A stretch of 64,000 bases of DNA from JANWWM01 sp046292465 (GTDB lineage: Bacteria > Bacteroidota > Chlorobiia > Chlorobiales > Thermochlorobacteraceae). The stretch is taken from assembly GCA_046292465.1 (NCBI GenBank), contig JBKBRB010000001.1, forward strand, positions 62,001 to 126,000. Reading direction: 5' to 3'. A program made the position numbers and the translations under genes. The notes beneath the pieces are model-generated. The model was given only the letters and a program-made list of their open reading frames with translations. It did no database searches and was not told where the DNA came from. The first letter of the stretch is position 1. The number at the start of each line of letters is the position of its first letter. Positions 45,217 through 53,810 of the stretch are shown here, in pieces.

Positions 45217-46090
45217 AGAAGCCGAAGCCATGCGCTTGCAAGAACCTGAACGAGCGTTGGAATTAGCAAGAGAAGCAGAACGGCTTGCGCGAGAACAGGG
45301 CGATAGCAAAGCGTTGGCGGAAAGTCTGCTCAACATCGGCGCGGCATGCTGGCGATTGGAACGCCACAGCGAAGGCAAGCAAGCCATCAGCGAAGCCATT
45401 ACGATATTTACATCGCACGACGACGCACGTGGCAAGGCAACTGCTTATCAAATTTTGGGGCACTTACATCGAGAAATGAACGAGATGAACGACGCACTCC
45501 TTGCGCATCAAGAAAGTTTGAAGTGGGCGGAAGCCATCGGTGAAAAAAAATCTATCGCGAATCAACTCAACAACATTGCCACGCTTTACGGAATGTTCGC
45601 CGATTATAGCAAAGCATTAGAGTTCTTGCTCAAAAGTTTAGCCGTGCGCCAAGAACTCGGCGACCGATATGGCGAAGCCTCTACGCGAAACAATATCGGG
45701 CTTGTCTATAAACTCAGTGGCGAGTATCAAAATGCGTTGAAGGAATATCAAGCCAGTTTAGCCATATTTGAATCGCTGAACTTGAAAAAAGAAGCGGCAA
45801 TGGTGCTTGGCAATTTAGGCTCGGCACTTGAGCGTGTGGGCGATTACGAAAATGCCTTCATCTGTCACGAAAGGGCTTTGAATCTGTATGAATCAATCAA
45901 CTCGCTCAACGGCATTGCAACGGCAAGGCATAACCTTGCGATTGTTTATGAACGCATGGGCAAACGCAAAGATGCGATGAGGCTCTTCGGCGAAGCTTTA
46001 GCCTTGGGCAAACAGATGAACGACAAAATCATCATGGCAAACGCGTGCTTGAACTTGGGCAAGCTTTACGCCAATCAAAATTTGGATTAG
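45176..46090 (+). CDS. tetratricopeptide-repeat protein
   Basis: This 304-residue soluble protein consists of about seven TPR units (QLNNIATLYGMFADYSKALEF, TRNNIGLVYKLSGEYQNALKE are examples, shortened). No signal peptide or second domain is present. The wording closely follows the protein at 16.2-17.2 kb, so the two are paralogues. It starts within the preceding lipoprotein gene. Just downstream lies a broken TPR reading frame, indicating an old tandem duplication. Binding partners are unknown. Confidence 0.78.
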   Translation: MPFDSTLNLQTLNKEAEAMRLQEPERALELAREAERLAREQGDSKALAESLLNIGAACWRLERHSEGKQAISEAITIFTSHDDARGKATAYQILGHLHREMNEMNDALLAHQESLKWAEAIGEKKSIANQLNNIATLYGMFADYSKALEFLLKSLAVRQELGDRYGEASTRNNIGLVYKLSGEYQNALKEYQASLAIFESLNLKKEAAMVLGNLGSALERVGDYENAFICHERALNLYESINSLNGIATARHNLAIVYERMGKRKDAMRLFGEALALGKQMNDKIIMANACLNLGKLYANQNLD

Positions 46091-46153
46091 AATGGAACAA
46101 AAAAAGCGGTTGAATTCGCACCGTTGCAATCCCTCAAAGAAAAAAGCAGATGA

Positions 46154-46515
46154 GGTTTCTTAGAAGAGTCTCTTGCACTCTGCCGAGAGTTTGGATTCTT
46201 CAAAACGGAAGCAGTTATACTCAATAATTTGGAGAACGGGTTTATCGACCAAAAGCGGTTTCTAGACGCACTCGCCTGCCACGAAAAGAGTTTGAACGCA
46301 AAGGAAAAGATGAACGACGAGCGAGGAAAATTGACTCGTTAGGAAATTTAGCCTTTGTGCATTTAGAGTTGGGCAATTTGGAGCGTGCATTCGTCTTACT
46401 GAATCAAAGTCGCGCGATTGCTGAAAAGTTGGGCGAGAAACGCTCAATGAGAACTGTTTATGTGAATTTGGGGGAAGTTTTGGCAAAGCACAACTCGAGA
46501 GAAATAAAGGCATAA
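46154..46515 (+). pseudogene. frameshifted TPR-protein remnant
   Basis: Two adjoining frames carry TPR-like sequence. The first (from 46154) reads LEESLALCREFGFFKTEAVI, then FLDALACHEKSLNAKEKMND, and stops at TAG soon after GKLTR. One base over, the text continues as DSLGNLAFVHLELGNLERAF and SRAIAEKLGEKRSMRT, ending at TAA 46513-46515. A single-base indel near 46327-46332 explains the break. No start codon precedes the first part, so both the 5' end and the frame are damaged. It resembles the intact TPR gene upstream. Bases 46091-46153 and 46516-46555 show nothing else. Confidence 0.75.
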
Positions 46516-46555
46516 CTTTGAATGTAGTTCAAGAACTTTACGAACAAACAACCGT

Positions 46556-47128
46556 CTATCGTGATTTCAATCGCTGGTTGCGAAAAAATTGAACTGCTGT
46601 GCCAAAGGGACAAAGGTAATGGCATGCGCCGCGCGCTCCGAGCACCATAACCGAAAGTCCGACCAACGTCAAAACTAAAAAATGCCCTGCTTGAACGAGA
46701 AAACTTTCCGTCGAAGTGAGCGGGTTATGAATTGGTAATTCAGAGAGGTCGAAGATGGCTTCGGAATGAAATGCCCATGCGAACGGCACCCAAACGAAGA
46801 GAAAAATGAGAACAATCGTCTGTGAAATTTTCGGATTGAAGTTCACGCGTTTTTTCGCGATGTTGTAAAAGAGGTCTTGAATGCCGCCGAGCCAGCAAAC
46901 GGTTGAGCATACCCACCGTCCGCTTCGTGCCGCCAGCACAATAAGTGTGCCCCAAAATGCCAAGCCAATTACTGCCCAAAGCAAGTTCGGAATGGCGAAC
47001 TTGATAAGTGCGACATGAATGAAGATAAAAGTTAGTTGAATGACCATGCGCTTCCAGACAATTTTCATGCGCTTTTTGCCTGTGGTTGAAACGGTTTCAA
47101 CAGGCGTTGCCGAGAGTTGCACTTTCAT
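46556..47128 (-). CDS. membrane protein with two CxxxC motifs (NapH/4Fe-4S-like)
   Basis: The 190-residue protein has about four membrane helices. Two cysteine pairs, C74-x3-C78 (WVCSTVCWLGG) and C169-x3-C173 (CHYLCPFGTA), follow helices, and CPFG is the wording of NapH/NosR-type polyferredoxin membrane domains. Here each motif has only two cysteines, so the ligand could be an iron-sulfur cluster shared between motifs or something else. It starts eight bases after the ArsA-like gene with a GAGGTG site, so the two are expressed together. Electron transfer is a guess. Confidence 0.65.
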   Translation of the reverse strand: MKVQLSATPVETVSTTGKKRMKIVWKRMVIQLTFIFIHVALIKFAIPNLLWAVIGLAFWGTLIVLAARSGRWVCSTVCWLGGIQDLFYNIAKKRVNFNPKISQTIVLIFLFVWVPFAWAFHSEAIFDLSELPIHNPLTSTESFLVQAGHFLVLTLVGLSVMVLGARGACHYLCPFGTAVQFFRNQRLKSR

Positions 47129-47136
47129 AAAACACC

Positions 47137-48435
47137 TCACGCGATTTTCCGTGTTGCACGCAATTTGTTCAACACGCTTTTATTGACACTACTGAGTTCT
47201 TGACGCTCTTGTGGTTGCTCCTTGAAGAAGACACGGAGCGTATCGTTTTCACAGACGAAGTTTTCCATTTCCAAAGTGTAAAGCACACGTGGAAGGGTAA
47301 TCAAGCGTTGGTTGCGGTCAATTGTAACGCTGATGTCGGTGCCTATTCGCACCACGCGCACATCTTCGGCTTCTTTGAGAAAAGGAATGCGAATACAGAG
47401 CACTTCGCGGTTTTGGTTTGGCACGGTGTCTTTCTTGCTTTCAATCCAGAAGTTTTTGCCTTGTTGGAAAATTTCGTCAGCGCTTCTTTGACCGAAAATT
47501 TGTTTGGAAAGTTTATCAAGCGCGTCGCAACCAATCGGTTCGGTGCGCTGCATTTCGCAACGGAAAATTGGCGTCGGATAAAACGAGTTATCAATTTCCA
47601 TCAAATACTTGCGATGCAAATCTGACCAGAACTCAAAGTATTCGCCAACGGTGTTGCTCGTAGGCAGAACTTTATTGACCACAATCGAGTCGATATTGAT
47701 GCCGTAAAGGTGCACGAAAGTGTAGGCGCGCTTGGTTTCAAGGATGGAAAGTTTTTCAGGATTCAGCACGAGACGGAAGGTAACATCAGGCTTCAAGATG
47801 AACTTGTTGATATCTTCCATTTGCTTCAAAAGCATATTGACCTCGTCAAAAAATTCCGGTTCAGGCATGTTCTGACCCCCAAGCGAGCGTTGAAGTGACG
47901 CCATATTTTTGTAAATCTTGAAGAACTGTTTGCCCATGCCACCACCGATGATTATTTCAGGATAAGCCAGCAAGCGCAGCGTATTGCCAGTTGGTGAGGT
48001 ATCGAGAATGACAACGTCGTATTTGCCAGAGTGTGACTCATCGACAAGGCGAGCAAGCGAGAAAATTTCATCGAGACCGGGCTGTGTGGTGAGTTCAGAC
48101 GCAACGCCTGAATCGACACCACGATTTTTGTAAGAATCGGCGACGAACTTTTGAAAGCCTGACATGTGCTTTTTGAGCTCGTAAATCGTGTCGATTTCAA
48201 GCCCGTAGAGATTAGGCTCGATTTCAACTGGCTCGTTGCGACCAATCTTGAATGCAAAAACATCGGAAAGCGAGTGTGCAGGGTCGCTTGAAAGGATTAA
48301 CACTTTTTTGCCTTGTCGCGCAAGTTGAACGGCTGTAGCGGAAGAGACGGTGGTTTTGCCTGTGCCACCTTTGCCTGAATAGATAATGACGCGTGGCAAC
48401 TTCGGCGCGTCCAGTCCTAATTCTCGTGTGAGCAT
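47137..48435 (-). CDS. ArsA/Get3-type ATPase with HSP20-like C-terminal domain
   Basis: The 432-residue protein begins with a deviant Walker A loop (YSGKGGTGKTTVSSATAV) of the ArsA/Get3/MinD group. Switch regions SSDPAHSLSDVF and DTSPTGNTLRLLAYPE follow. After about residue 340, a beta-rich HSP20-like segment (REVLCIRIPFLKEAEDVRVV shortened) ends the protein. ArsA-like ATPases with this tail are frequent in Chlorobi, where the cargo is unclear; arsenite export is unlikely without arsB, absent here. AAAGGAG precedes the ATG at 48435. The next gene encodes a cysteine-rich membrane protein. Confidence 0.88.
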   Translation of the reverse strand: MLTRELGLDAPKLPRVIIYSGKGGTGKTTVSSATAVQLARQGKKVLILSSDPAHSLSDVFAFKIGRNEPVEIEPNLYGLEIDTIYELKKHMSGFQKFVADSYKNRGVDSGVASELTTQPGLDEIFSLARLVDESHSGKYDVVILDTSPTGNTLRLLAYPEIIIGGGMGKQFFKIYKNMASLQRSLGGQNMPEPEFFDEVNMLLKQMEDINKFILKPDVTFRLVLNPEKLSILETKRAYTFVHLYGINIDSIVVNKVLPTSNTVGEYFEFWSDLHRKYLMEIDNSFYPTPIFRCEMQRTEPIGCDALDKLSKQIFGQRSADEIFQQGKNFWIESKKDTVPNQNREVLCIRIPFLKEAEDVRVVRIGTDISVTIDRNQRLITLPRVLYTLEMENFVCENDTLRVFFKEQPQERQELSSVNKSVLNKLRATRKIA

Positions 48436-48604
48436 ACTTCTGTCTCCTTTTTCAATTCAGCAATGTTGTAAGTTGCTATCTCTAATCTGCGACCAAATCA
48501 GCAATTTTGAGCACAAAAAGCGCGCAAACAGATTATAAAGTGAGCAAGAAGAAAGCATCAGAGGAAAACGAAGTTAGGTTAGATTTCGGCTAAATCGGCT
48601 CCTT

Positions 48605-49267
48605 TCAGGGGGAAAGTCGGTCAATCTTCCAAGTGCCATCGGGTTGTTTGAGGTATCGGAATCGGTCGTGCAGGCGTGAAGGTTGACCTTGCCAGAATTG
48701 AATTTCATCAGGCACAACGCGATAGCCGCCCCAAAATGGCGGAAGCGGCACATCGCCTGTTGGATACTTCAAGCCGAGTTCAGCCACGCGTTTGAGAATT
48801 TCGCCACGCCCTGAAATCACCGAACTTTGCCGTGATGCCCACGCCCCAATACGACTGCCAAGCGGACGCGTTTTGAAATACGCTTCAGATTCTTGGCGTG
48901 AGATTTTCTCCACCTGCCCAGTAATGCAAACCTGCCGCTCCAAGAGTTCCCAATGAAAACACAAGGCGGCGTAGGGATTTTCGGCAAGTTCTTGTCCTTT
49001 ACGGCTTTCATAATTCGTGAAGAAAACAAATCCGCGCGCGTCAAGCTGTTTGAGCAAAACCGTTCTTGCAGACGGCTTGCCATCTTTGGTTGCCGTTGCC
49101 AGCGTCATAGCATTGGCTTCGAACTGTGTTGCATTTAATTTTTTTTGAGCGTCGAGCGCATCTTGAAACCACTTCTCAAATTGCTTGAACGGGTCAGGGT
49201 TCAAGTCGCCTTCTTGCAAGCCGCCGAGCGTGTAATCTTTGCGAAGGTCAGAAAGTGAAAACGACAT
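48605..49267 (-). CDS. pdxH: PdxH, pyridoxamine 5'-phosphate oxidase
   Basis: PdxH oxidises pyridoxine/pyridoxamine phosphate to pyridoxal phosphate with FMN and oxygen. The 220 residues show LRKDYTLGGL, AMTLATATKDGKPSARTVLLK, FVFFTNYESRKGQELAENP, RPLGSRIGAWASRQS and the terminal FRYLKQPDGTWKIDRLSP with the signature RLSP. Length and motifs are standard. Use of O2 suggests the organism meets oxygen at times. Confidence 0.95.
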   Translation of the reverse strand: MSFSLSDLRKDYTLGGLQEGDLNPDPFKQFEKWFQDALDAQKKLNATQFEANAMTLATATKDGKPSARTVLLKQLDARGFVFFTNYESRKGQELAENPYAALCFHWELLERQVCITGQVEKISRQESEAYFKTRPLGSRIGAWASRQSSVISGRGEILKRVAELGLKYPTGDVPLPPFWGGYRVVPDEIQFWQGQPSRLHDRFRYLKQPDGTWKIDRLSP

Positions 49268-49389
49268 AGCAATCTAAAATTCGGTTAATGTAATGAAGCA
49301 GACATCGTCATGACTTGCATGGCGTTAAATTTTTTGCGCTGTGTGTGCACTGACACATAAGCAAACCGGTAATCTACGCAATCACGCGC

Positions 49390-50349
49390 TCAAAATTCAA
49401 TACGAGCACCAGTGAGGAAGCGCGTTTGTTCGTTCATTGCCAATGCCGAGCGCGATTGATGAAGCGGTGCAAGCACAAGAAAATCGAGCTTGACAAAATG
49501 AAAAATCACTTGACCGCCAACTTGACCATAAAGCGAGGTGAAGTCAGAATCTGCATCAAACCGACCAGAAATCCAGTCTTTTGATTTTGTTTCAAGTCGT
49601 GCACCGATGATGCCAACAAGTGCCATTTGTGAAGCGTTGTTGCGAAAAATGTCGTGCGAAAGCGTTGTTGTCGCAGAAAGCGAATGTCCGATTCTATCGC
49701 CAACGGTGCTCGAGGTGTTGAACTTCGCAAACAAATCTAATGCATAGATAAATCCACGATGCGATGCAAAGAAAGTCGGATTCAAAATAAAGTCCCAAGA
49801 GCCGGTTCCTGATTGAAATCGTGTATCAAGTCGTGTGCCTTTGGCATCGGTCAGATTGCTAAGACCTGTTGGTGTTTTAATGCCGGCGCCTAAAAGCAAA
49901 ATGGTGCGGTCGAGAAAATCAAACTCAAAGACGTCGTGTACCAAAAGCGATACATCGCCAATGCCTGAAACGGAAAGTGATGTGCCTTGTTCAATGGTCA
50001 AGGTTGAAAACGGCACGAGCGCTGTGAGCAAGAAGCGCTCCGAGAAGTGATGTTGGAGCATCATCTCAATGCTACGGCGAGTTTCGGTGGTAGGAAAAGC
50101 TGAGGGTGTGTGCCCGCCGTGCATCAAGGTTGGCAACGATGTGTGCTTGGTGGTGCTGAAAGACGATGTTGAGGCAGGCGATAAAACCGGCGGACGAAAA
50201 GAGCGTTGCGAAAGAAAGTTCAAGACAAAACGGTTCTTGCCATTGTAGTATGGATTGATGCCGGAGAGGCAGTTACAAAAATCGCAGGCAAATAAAGCAC
50301 GAAGCGATAGGCAAGAGCCAATCGCAAAAAGCAAAAGAAATCTGGTCAT
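49390..50349 (-). CDS. outer-membrane barrel with CDFCNC motif in the copper cluster
   Basis: The 319-residue product has a signal peptide, followed directly by ACDFCNC (Cys 22, 25, 27). Alternating-strand sequence typical of a transporter-like barrel ends in ARIEF with a terminal Phe. Bacteroidota proteins with a CDxCxC motif after the signal and a following Gly-Tyr-Tyr segment often accompany MbnP/MbnH genes. The cysteines could bind copper near the mature N-terminus. It lies 17 bases after the cytochrome peroxidase gene in the same operon. The exact transport role is unproven. Confidence 0.75.
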   Translation of the reverse strand: MTRFLLLFAIGSCLSLRALFACDFCNCLSGINPYYNGKNRFVLNFLSQRSFRPPVLSPASTSSFSTTKHTSLPTLMHGGHTPSAFPTTETRRSIEMMLQHHFSERFLLTALVPFSTLTIEQGTSLSVSGIGDVSLLVHDVFEFDFLDRTILLLGAGIKTPTGLSNLTDAKGTRLDTRFQSGTGSWDFILNPTFFASHRGFIYALDLFAKFNTSSTVGDRIGHSLSATTTLSHDIFRNNASQMALVGIIGARLETKSKDWISGRFDADSDFTSLYGQVGGQVIFHFVKLDFLVLAPLHQSRSALAMNEQTRFLTGARIEF

Positions 50350-50366
50350 ATCTTCTCAAATCGTTA

Positions 50367-51401
50367 TTATTTCCAAGGATTTTGAAGCAATGGGTTCTGC
50401 GTGAAGGCCGTATCGGTGAGCGATTTCAAGAATTCAACCAAGTCTGAAATGTCTTGTTCCGACAAGCCAAGTGGACGCATGAGCGGGTCTTTTTGCGGAT
50501 GCGGTTTGCCACCTGAATTGTAATGGCGTATAACTTCCTCGAGCGTTTGAAACCGACCGTCGTGCATGTATGGTGCTGTCAGAGCAACATTACGAAGCGT
50601 TGGTGTTTTGAATTTGCCTTCATCATCAGGGTTGGCTGTAACCAGCACGCGTCCTTTTTTGAATGTGTTTGAATCCAGCCCAATGTTATGGAATGAATTC
50701 GTCGTAAAGTTAAATCCGTTGTGGCAGTGCCAGCAGTCGCCTCTTTCGCCGAAGAAGAGCGCTTGACCGCGTCGAGCAGCAGGCGAGAGAGCCAAACTAT
50801 CCCCACGATTCCATCGGTCAAATGCAGAGTTGCCGCTTAAAAGGGTGCGCTCAAACGAGGCAATGGCAAACATCACGCGCTGAAGCGTAACTTGTTCGCT
50901 GCCGAAAGCGTCGCGAAAGAGCGGACGATATTCAGGAAAAAGAGAAAGTCTCGCTTCCAGTTCGCGTTGAGTCATGTTGAACTCGTTGTGTGCCAGAACG
51001 GTCGCAATCACTTGTTGCTCCAATGAAGGGACGCCGCCTTCGGCAAAGAGAAGCGGCACATATCCAACATTGGTCAGCGTCGGCGCATTTTTCTCTGTGG
51101 CTAAGCCTTGAAAGCCGAAACTCACCCTGCCCGTATCGGCGAAAGCATGTTCAGGCTTGTGGCATGAGCCGCATGAGGTTGAACTGTCTCGGCTCAATCG
51201 CTTATCAAAGAAGAGAAATCGCCCCAGCCGAACTTTGGCGTCGGTCAAAGGATTTTCAGCAGGAATGTTCATCGGCGGAAAATTCGTCGGAATGCCCCCT
51301 GTAAAACCTTGATGACCGTCGTCAGGCATAGTGCCATCGACCTTTGAACAGGCAAAAGCGCCAAAGGCAACCAGCAAACAAAGAAGCGAGACTTTTTTCA
51401 T
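50367..51401 (-). CDS. MbnH/MauG-type di-haem cytochrome c peroxidase family protein
   Basis: The 344-residue lipoprotein (lipobox FGAFAC, Cys 18) carries two c-type haem sites, CGSCH (77-81) and CWHCH (223-227). Family segments LGRFLFFDKRLS, PTLTNVGYVPLLFAEGG and TPTLRNVALTAPYMHDGRF are present. It belongs to the bacterial di-haem peroxidase/MauG group. The gene just upstream, whose stop overlaps this start, is MbnP-like; MbnH enzymes oxidise tryptophans of MbnP to kynurenine, making a copper site. The pairing favours MbnH over a plain peroxidase. Confidence 0.88.
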   Translation of the reverse strand: MKKVSLLCLLVAFGAFACSKVDGTMPDDGHQGFTGGIPTNFPPMNIPAENPLTDAKVRLGRFLFFDKRLSRDSSTSCGSCHKPEHAFADTGRVSFGFQGLATEKNAPTLTNVGYVPLLFAEGGVPSLEQQVIATVLAHNEFNMTQRELEARLSLFPEYRPLFRDAFGSEQVTLQRVMFAIASFERTLLSGNSAFDRWNRGDSLALSPAARRGQALFFGERGDCWHCHNGFNFTTNSFHNIGLDSNTFKKGRVLVTANPDDEGKFKTPTLRNVALTAPYMHDGRFQTLEEVIRHYNSGGKPHPQKDPLMRPLGLSEQDISDLVEFLKSLTDTAFTQNPLLQNPWK

Positions 51402-52228
51402 TAGTTCGTAATGCGGCTAAACATCGATTGTGTGTTCATAAACACGCGGTCGGCAAGCGGGCCACCGTGCGCAGTGCGTTCATTTGTGTTTTGGCGCAGG
51501 TTAATCGGATTTGGCGGCGTTAAGCCTGTCGTGAAAATACGGCTATAATCCATTCGCGCTCTAAAAATGCTTGAACCATCGGCATTAACATCAAAGCGTG
51601 TAACCGATGAGCCAACGAGCGTGGCAAGTTGAACCGTGAGGTTGCGATTATCAGCGCCAATGTGATAGAGAAAGTTACGCTGCGTGCCCAATGAATCGAA
51701 GTTGCCTTCAAGGCGATGGAAAATGTAGCCTGAGTTCCAAGTCCAGAACATGCCTTGGTCGACATTGAGCGGTCGAGGTTGAACCGAAGCGTCGCGGTGG
51801 TTCAGCTCAAACGGCACACCAACTCTAAACTTCATGCCACGATACAAACCCGGCTTCGCGCGAAGCGTGAGTTCAAGCGTGCCATTTTGCGCATTGGCGT
51901 AATCAAGTAGCGTAACTGTGTGGTTATCAATGGTTACTGTGTTAGTTGTATCTACAACGCGCACAGGGATTGCACGACCAAGTGTGTCGATGACGCTGAT
52001 TTCCGAGAGATAGAACTTCGCCATCGTGAACCGCACCGTGTCTTGAGTGGCATTAACATATGCTTGGTTCAGCGCAAATGGCGTTGTGCCAAATACACCT
52101 TCAATGCGAAGTTTGAACGAGACCGTCTCATCAATTGGCGATGGCGGTGGCGTTACGGTGTTAGATTCTTCCTTGCAGCCAAGTGCGAAAAGCGTCAGAA
52201 GAAAAAGCAAATAAGATGTTCTCCTCAT
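51401..52228 (-). CDS. MbnP-family copper-binding lipoprotein
   Basis: The 275-residue product has a lipobox (LFALGC, Cys 18) and an all-beta domain. Visible pieces are VRFTMAKFYLSEISVID, GLYRGMKFRVGVPFELNHRD, GMFWTWNSGYIFHRLEG and the C-terminal TAHGGPLADRVFMNTQSMF. The GMFWTWNSGY segment and the surrounding order match MbnP, a periplasmic copper-binding protein whose site depends on tryptophan-derived kynurenine. The only two tryptophans, W162 and W164, both lie in this motif. The overlap with the MbnH-like gene strongly supports the pairing. Confidence 0.83.
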   Translation of the reverse strand: MRRTSYLLFLLTLFALGCKEESNTVTPPPSPIDETVSFKLRIEGVFGTTPFALNQAYVNATQDTVRFTMAKFYLSEISVIDTLGRAIPVRVVDTTNTVTIDNHTVTLLDYANAQNGTLELTLRAKPGLYRGMKFRVGVPFELNHRDASVQPRPLNVDQGMFWTWNSGYIFHRLEGNFDSLGTQRNFLYHIGADNRNLTVQLATLVGSSVTRFDVNADGSSIFRARMDYSRIFTTGLTPPNPINLRQNTNERTAHGGPLADRVFMNTQSMFSRITN

Positions 52229-52324
52229 GTGATGAAATGAAATTTTGTGATGTTATGAATGAAATAAAAAGGTAGAGGGGATTGAATAATCCCAGAACAA
52301 AAGGTGCAGATTGCAAAATGTAGA

Positions 52325-52675
52325 TTAGGCGTAGGTGGGAGGACGGAAAACAGAACACAAAATTCCTTGAAGCAAAGAGGGAACTGCAAAAGTTAGGTAG
52401 GTGTGCAAGTGATGCAATGTCAAAAACGAAATCGAAAATTTCTCAACCAGAAACTCCAAACTTTCAGGTATGCTAACTTTGAGAAAGTTTCTTTCAGATG
52501 TGTTCTCCTCAATCTTTCGAGCCTGACATTTCCCTGAACAGGCAACGTTAGATTTATTTTCGCAATACATCGCAATTTGCTCTTGGAACAAGAAATACGA
52601 CACCCATACCGTCGTGTGGTTTTGCAGATACAGAGCAAGAAAGCAAAGCGTAATGATGAGCGATGTTTTTGGCAT
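52325..52675 (-). CDS. small cysteine-containing membrane protein of the copper cluster
   Basis: The 116-residue product starts with a hydrophobic helix (MPKTSLIITLCFLALYLQ). A segment with Cys 38, 46 and 50 (YCENKSNVACSGKC) is followed by a charged region and a second hydrophobic part. The Cys-x7-Cys-x3-Cys pattern resembles small Bacteroidota proteins reading CxNKxxPxxxCNGKC found with copper-related genes. It is first in the four-gene unit. I chose ATG at 52675; upstream sequence in frame has no such features. Metal binding is inferred. Confidence 0.6.
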   Translation of the reverse strand: MPKTSLIITLCFLALYLQNHTTVWVSYFLFQEQIAMYCENKSNVACSGKCQARKIEENTSERNFLKVSIPESLEFLVEKFSISFLTLHHLHTYLTFAVPSLLQGILCSVFRPPTYA

Positions 52676-52813
52676 ACTGCTACTGTTTAGAGCGGCGAAT
52701 ATACATTGTTCCAACGATAGTATCAAGTTTTTTGAGAACGAATTCAATCCGTGTTGATGCACAGTGAGAAACAGGGTGGACATGGCAGGTTAAAATTGTG
52801 CAACGCGAGGGTT

Positions 52814-53629
52814 TCAAAACAAAAGCATCTGCGCAGACGCAATCAAAGCCAGTGTTTCAGCCGCAAAGAGTGCAGAACCTAACACGACGATGATAAGTTT
52901 GAGAACCATGCGGTTGCGCAGTCGAGTGATATGCTGTTGAATTTCTCTTCGGCGTTGCATGGCGCGTTCGTAATCTGTAAGCACAACGACTTTAAAGATG
53001 CAGGGAGAATATCGGATTTTTTTTGAGGGGAGGATATAACGCGCTTGCATTTCGACAAGGGCGACATCGTCGTTGTAGTCAACGGCATAGAGTTTTTGTT
53101 TGCTGAACGGCGTCCAATCTTGGTTGTAGTGGAAACGAAAGCGAACTTCGCAATCAGGGTTGTGCGCGAAGAAGTGCGAGACGCTGAAGACGACGCGTCG
53201 CGTTTTGTAATTGACACGGGTTGAAAACGAAAGCCACTTGAAGGTGTTGAGTTCACTCGTGTCCGTCTGTGTCAGAGGATTAATAGGAACACCATTTTTG
53301 AGCAGGTCTTCGACGGTAACTTGACGCTGTTTCGGTCGCGCTCTGCTTGAGAGTTTTTCCCAACGGCGCGGAAAACGGGCTTCAAAGGCTTGGTCGTATT
53401 CGGCTTTAAGTGAAGGCGTAAGAAGAATGCGCTTGGCCTCGAGAATCAATTTGGCACGCTCTTCGGCGTTCTGCTTTGTGAGCGGGTCAGCATTGGCAAA
53501 ACGGTCGGGGTGCCACTGCTTGATTTGTGCAACAAACGCAGCTTGTATGAGTTCGGGCGGGTCGTAAGGACGCACACGCAAAACTTCATAATAATTTTTG
53601 AACCGTTCTGATGAAAGCGAGTTGCTCAT
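52814..53629 (-). CDS. J-domain protein with C-terminal membrane helix
   Basis: The 271-residue protein has an N-terminal J domain (YYEVLRVRPYDPPELIQAAF, HPD at residues 40-42, ERAKLILEAKRILL) that would stimulate a DnaK ATPase. The middle, about residues 125-215, is rich in strands (RVNYKTRRVVFSVSHFFAHN shortened) and has no family I recognise. A hydrophobic segment at about 241-265 ends the protein, so it is probably tail-anchored with the J domain in the cytoplasm. It is not DnaJ proper, as Gly/Phe and zinc regions are missing. Confidence 0.8.
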   Translation of the reverse strand: MSNSLSSERFKNYYEVLRVRPYDPPELIQAAFVAQIKQWHPDRFANADPLTKQNAEERAKLILEAKRILLTPSLKAEYDQAFEARFPRRWEKLSSRARPKQRQVTVEDLLKNGVPINPLTQTDTSELNTFKWLSFSTRVNYKTRRVVFSVSHFFAHNPDCEVRFRFHYNQDWTPFSKQKLYAVDYNDDVALVEMQARYILPSKKIRYSPCIFKVVVLTDYERAMQRRREIQQHITRLRNRMVLKLIIVVLGSALFAAETLALIASAQMLLF

Positions 53630-53744
53630 AATACTACACAGAAGAGCAGAGAACTACCTGTTTGCTTAGTTACAACAAGACTTGGATTGAACGATTTGGT
53701 CGGTTTTAGGACAAAGATATTCGTTTTACATTGCCTTTGCAACG

Positions 53745-53768
53745 AAAGAGCAAAGCAAGTTGCTCTTT
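53745..53768 (+). promoter_or_regulatory. perfect 9-bp hairpin in the leader of the 53.8-kb gene
   Basis: AAAGAGCAA (53745-53753) and TTGCTCTTT (53760-53768) form a perfect stem with a 6-base loop, about 43 bases before an ATG in a divergent promoter region. It may be a leader hairpin, an operator or an attenuator. The T run after it is short. Confidence 0.35.
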
Positions 53769-53810
53769 TGTGAAAGGGTTTGTTATAGTTTCTTCAAAAA
53801 ACACAGTAAC

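Noticed and set aside
47137..48435. Arsenite resistance operon
   Set aside because: Only an ArsA-like ATPase is present; no arsB, arsC, arsD or arsR in the window.
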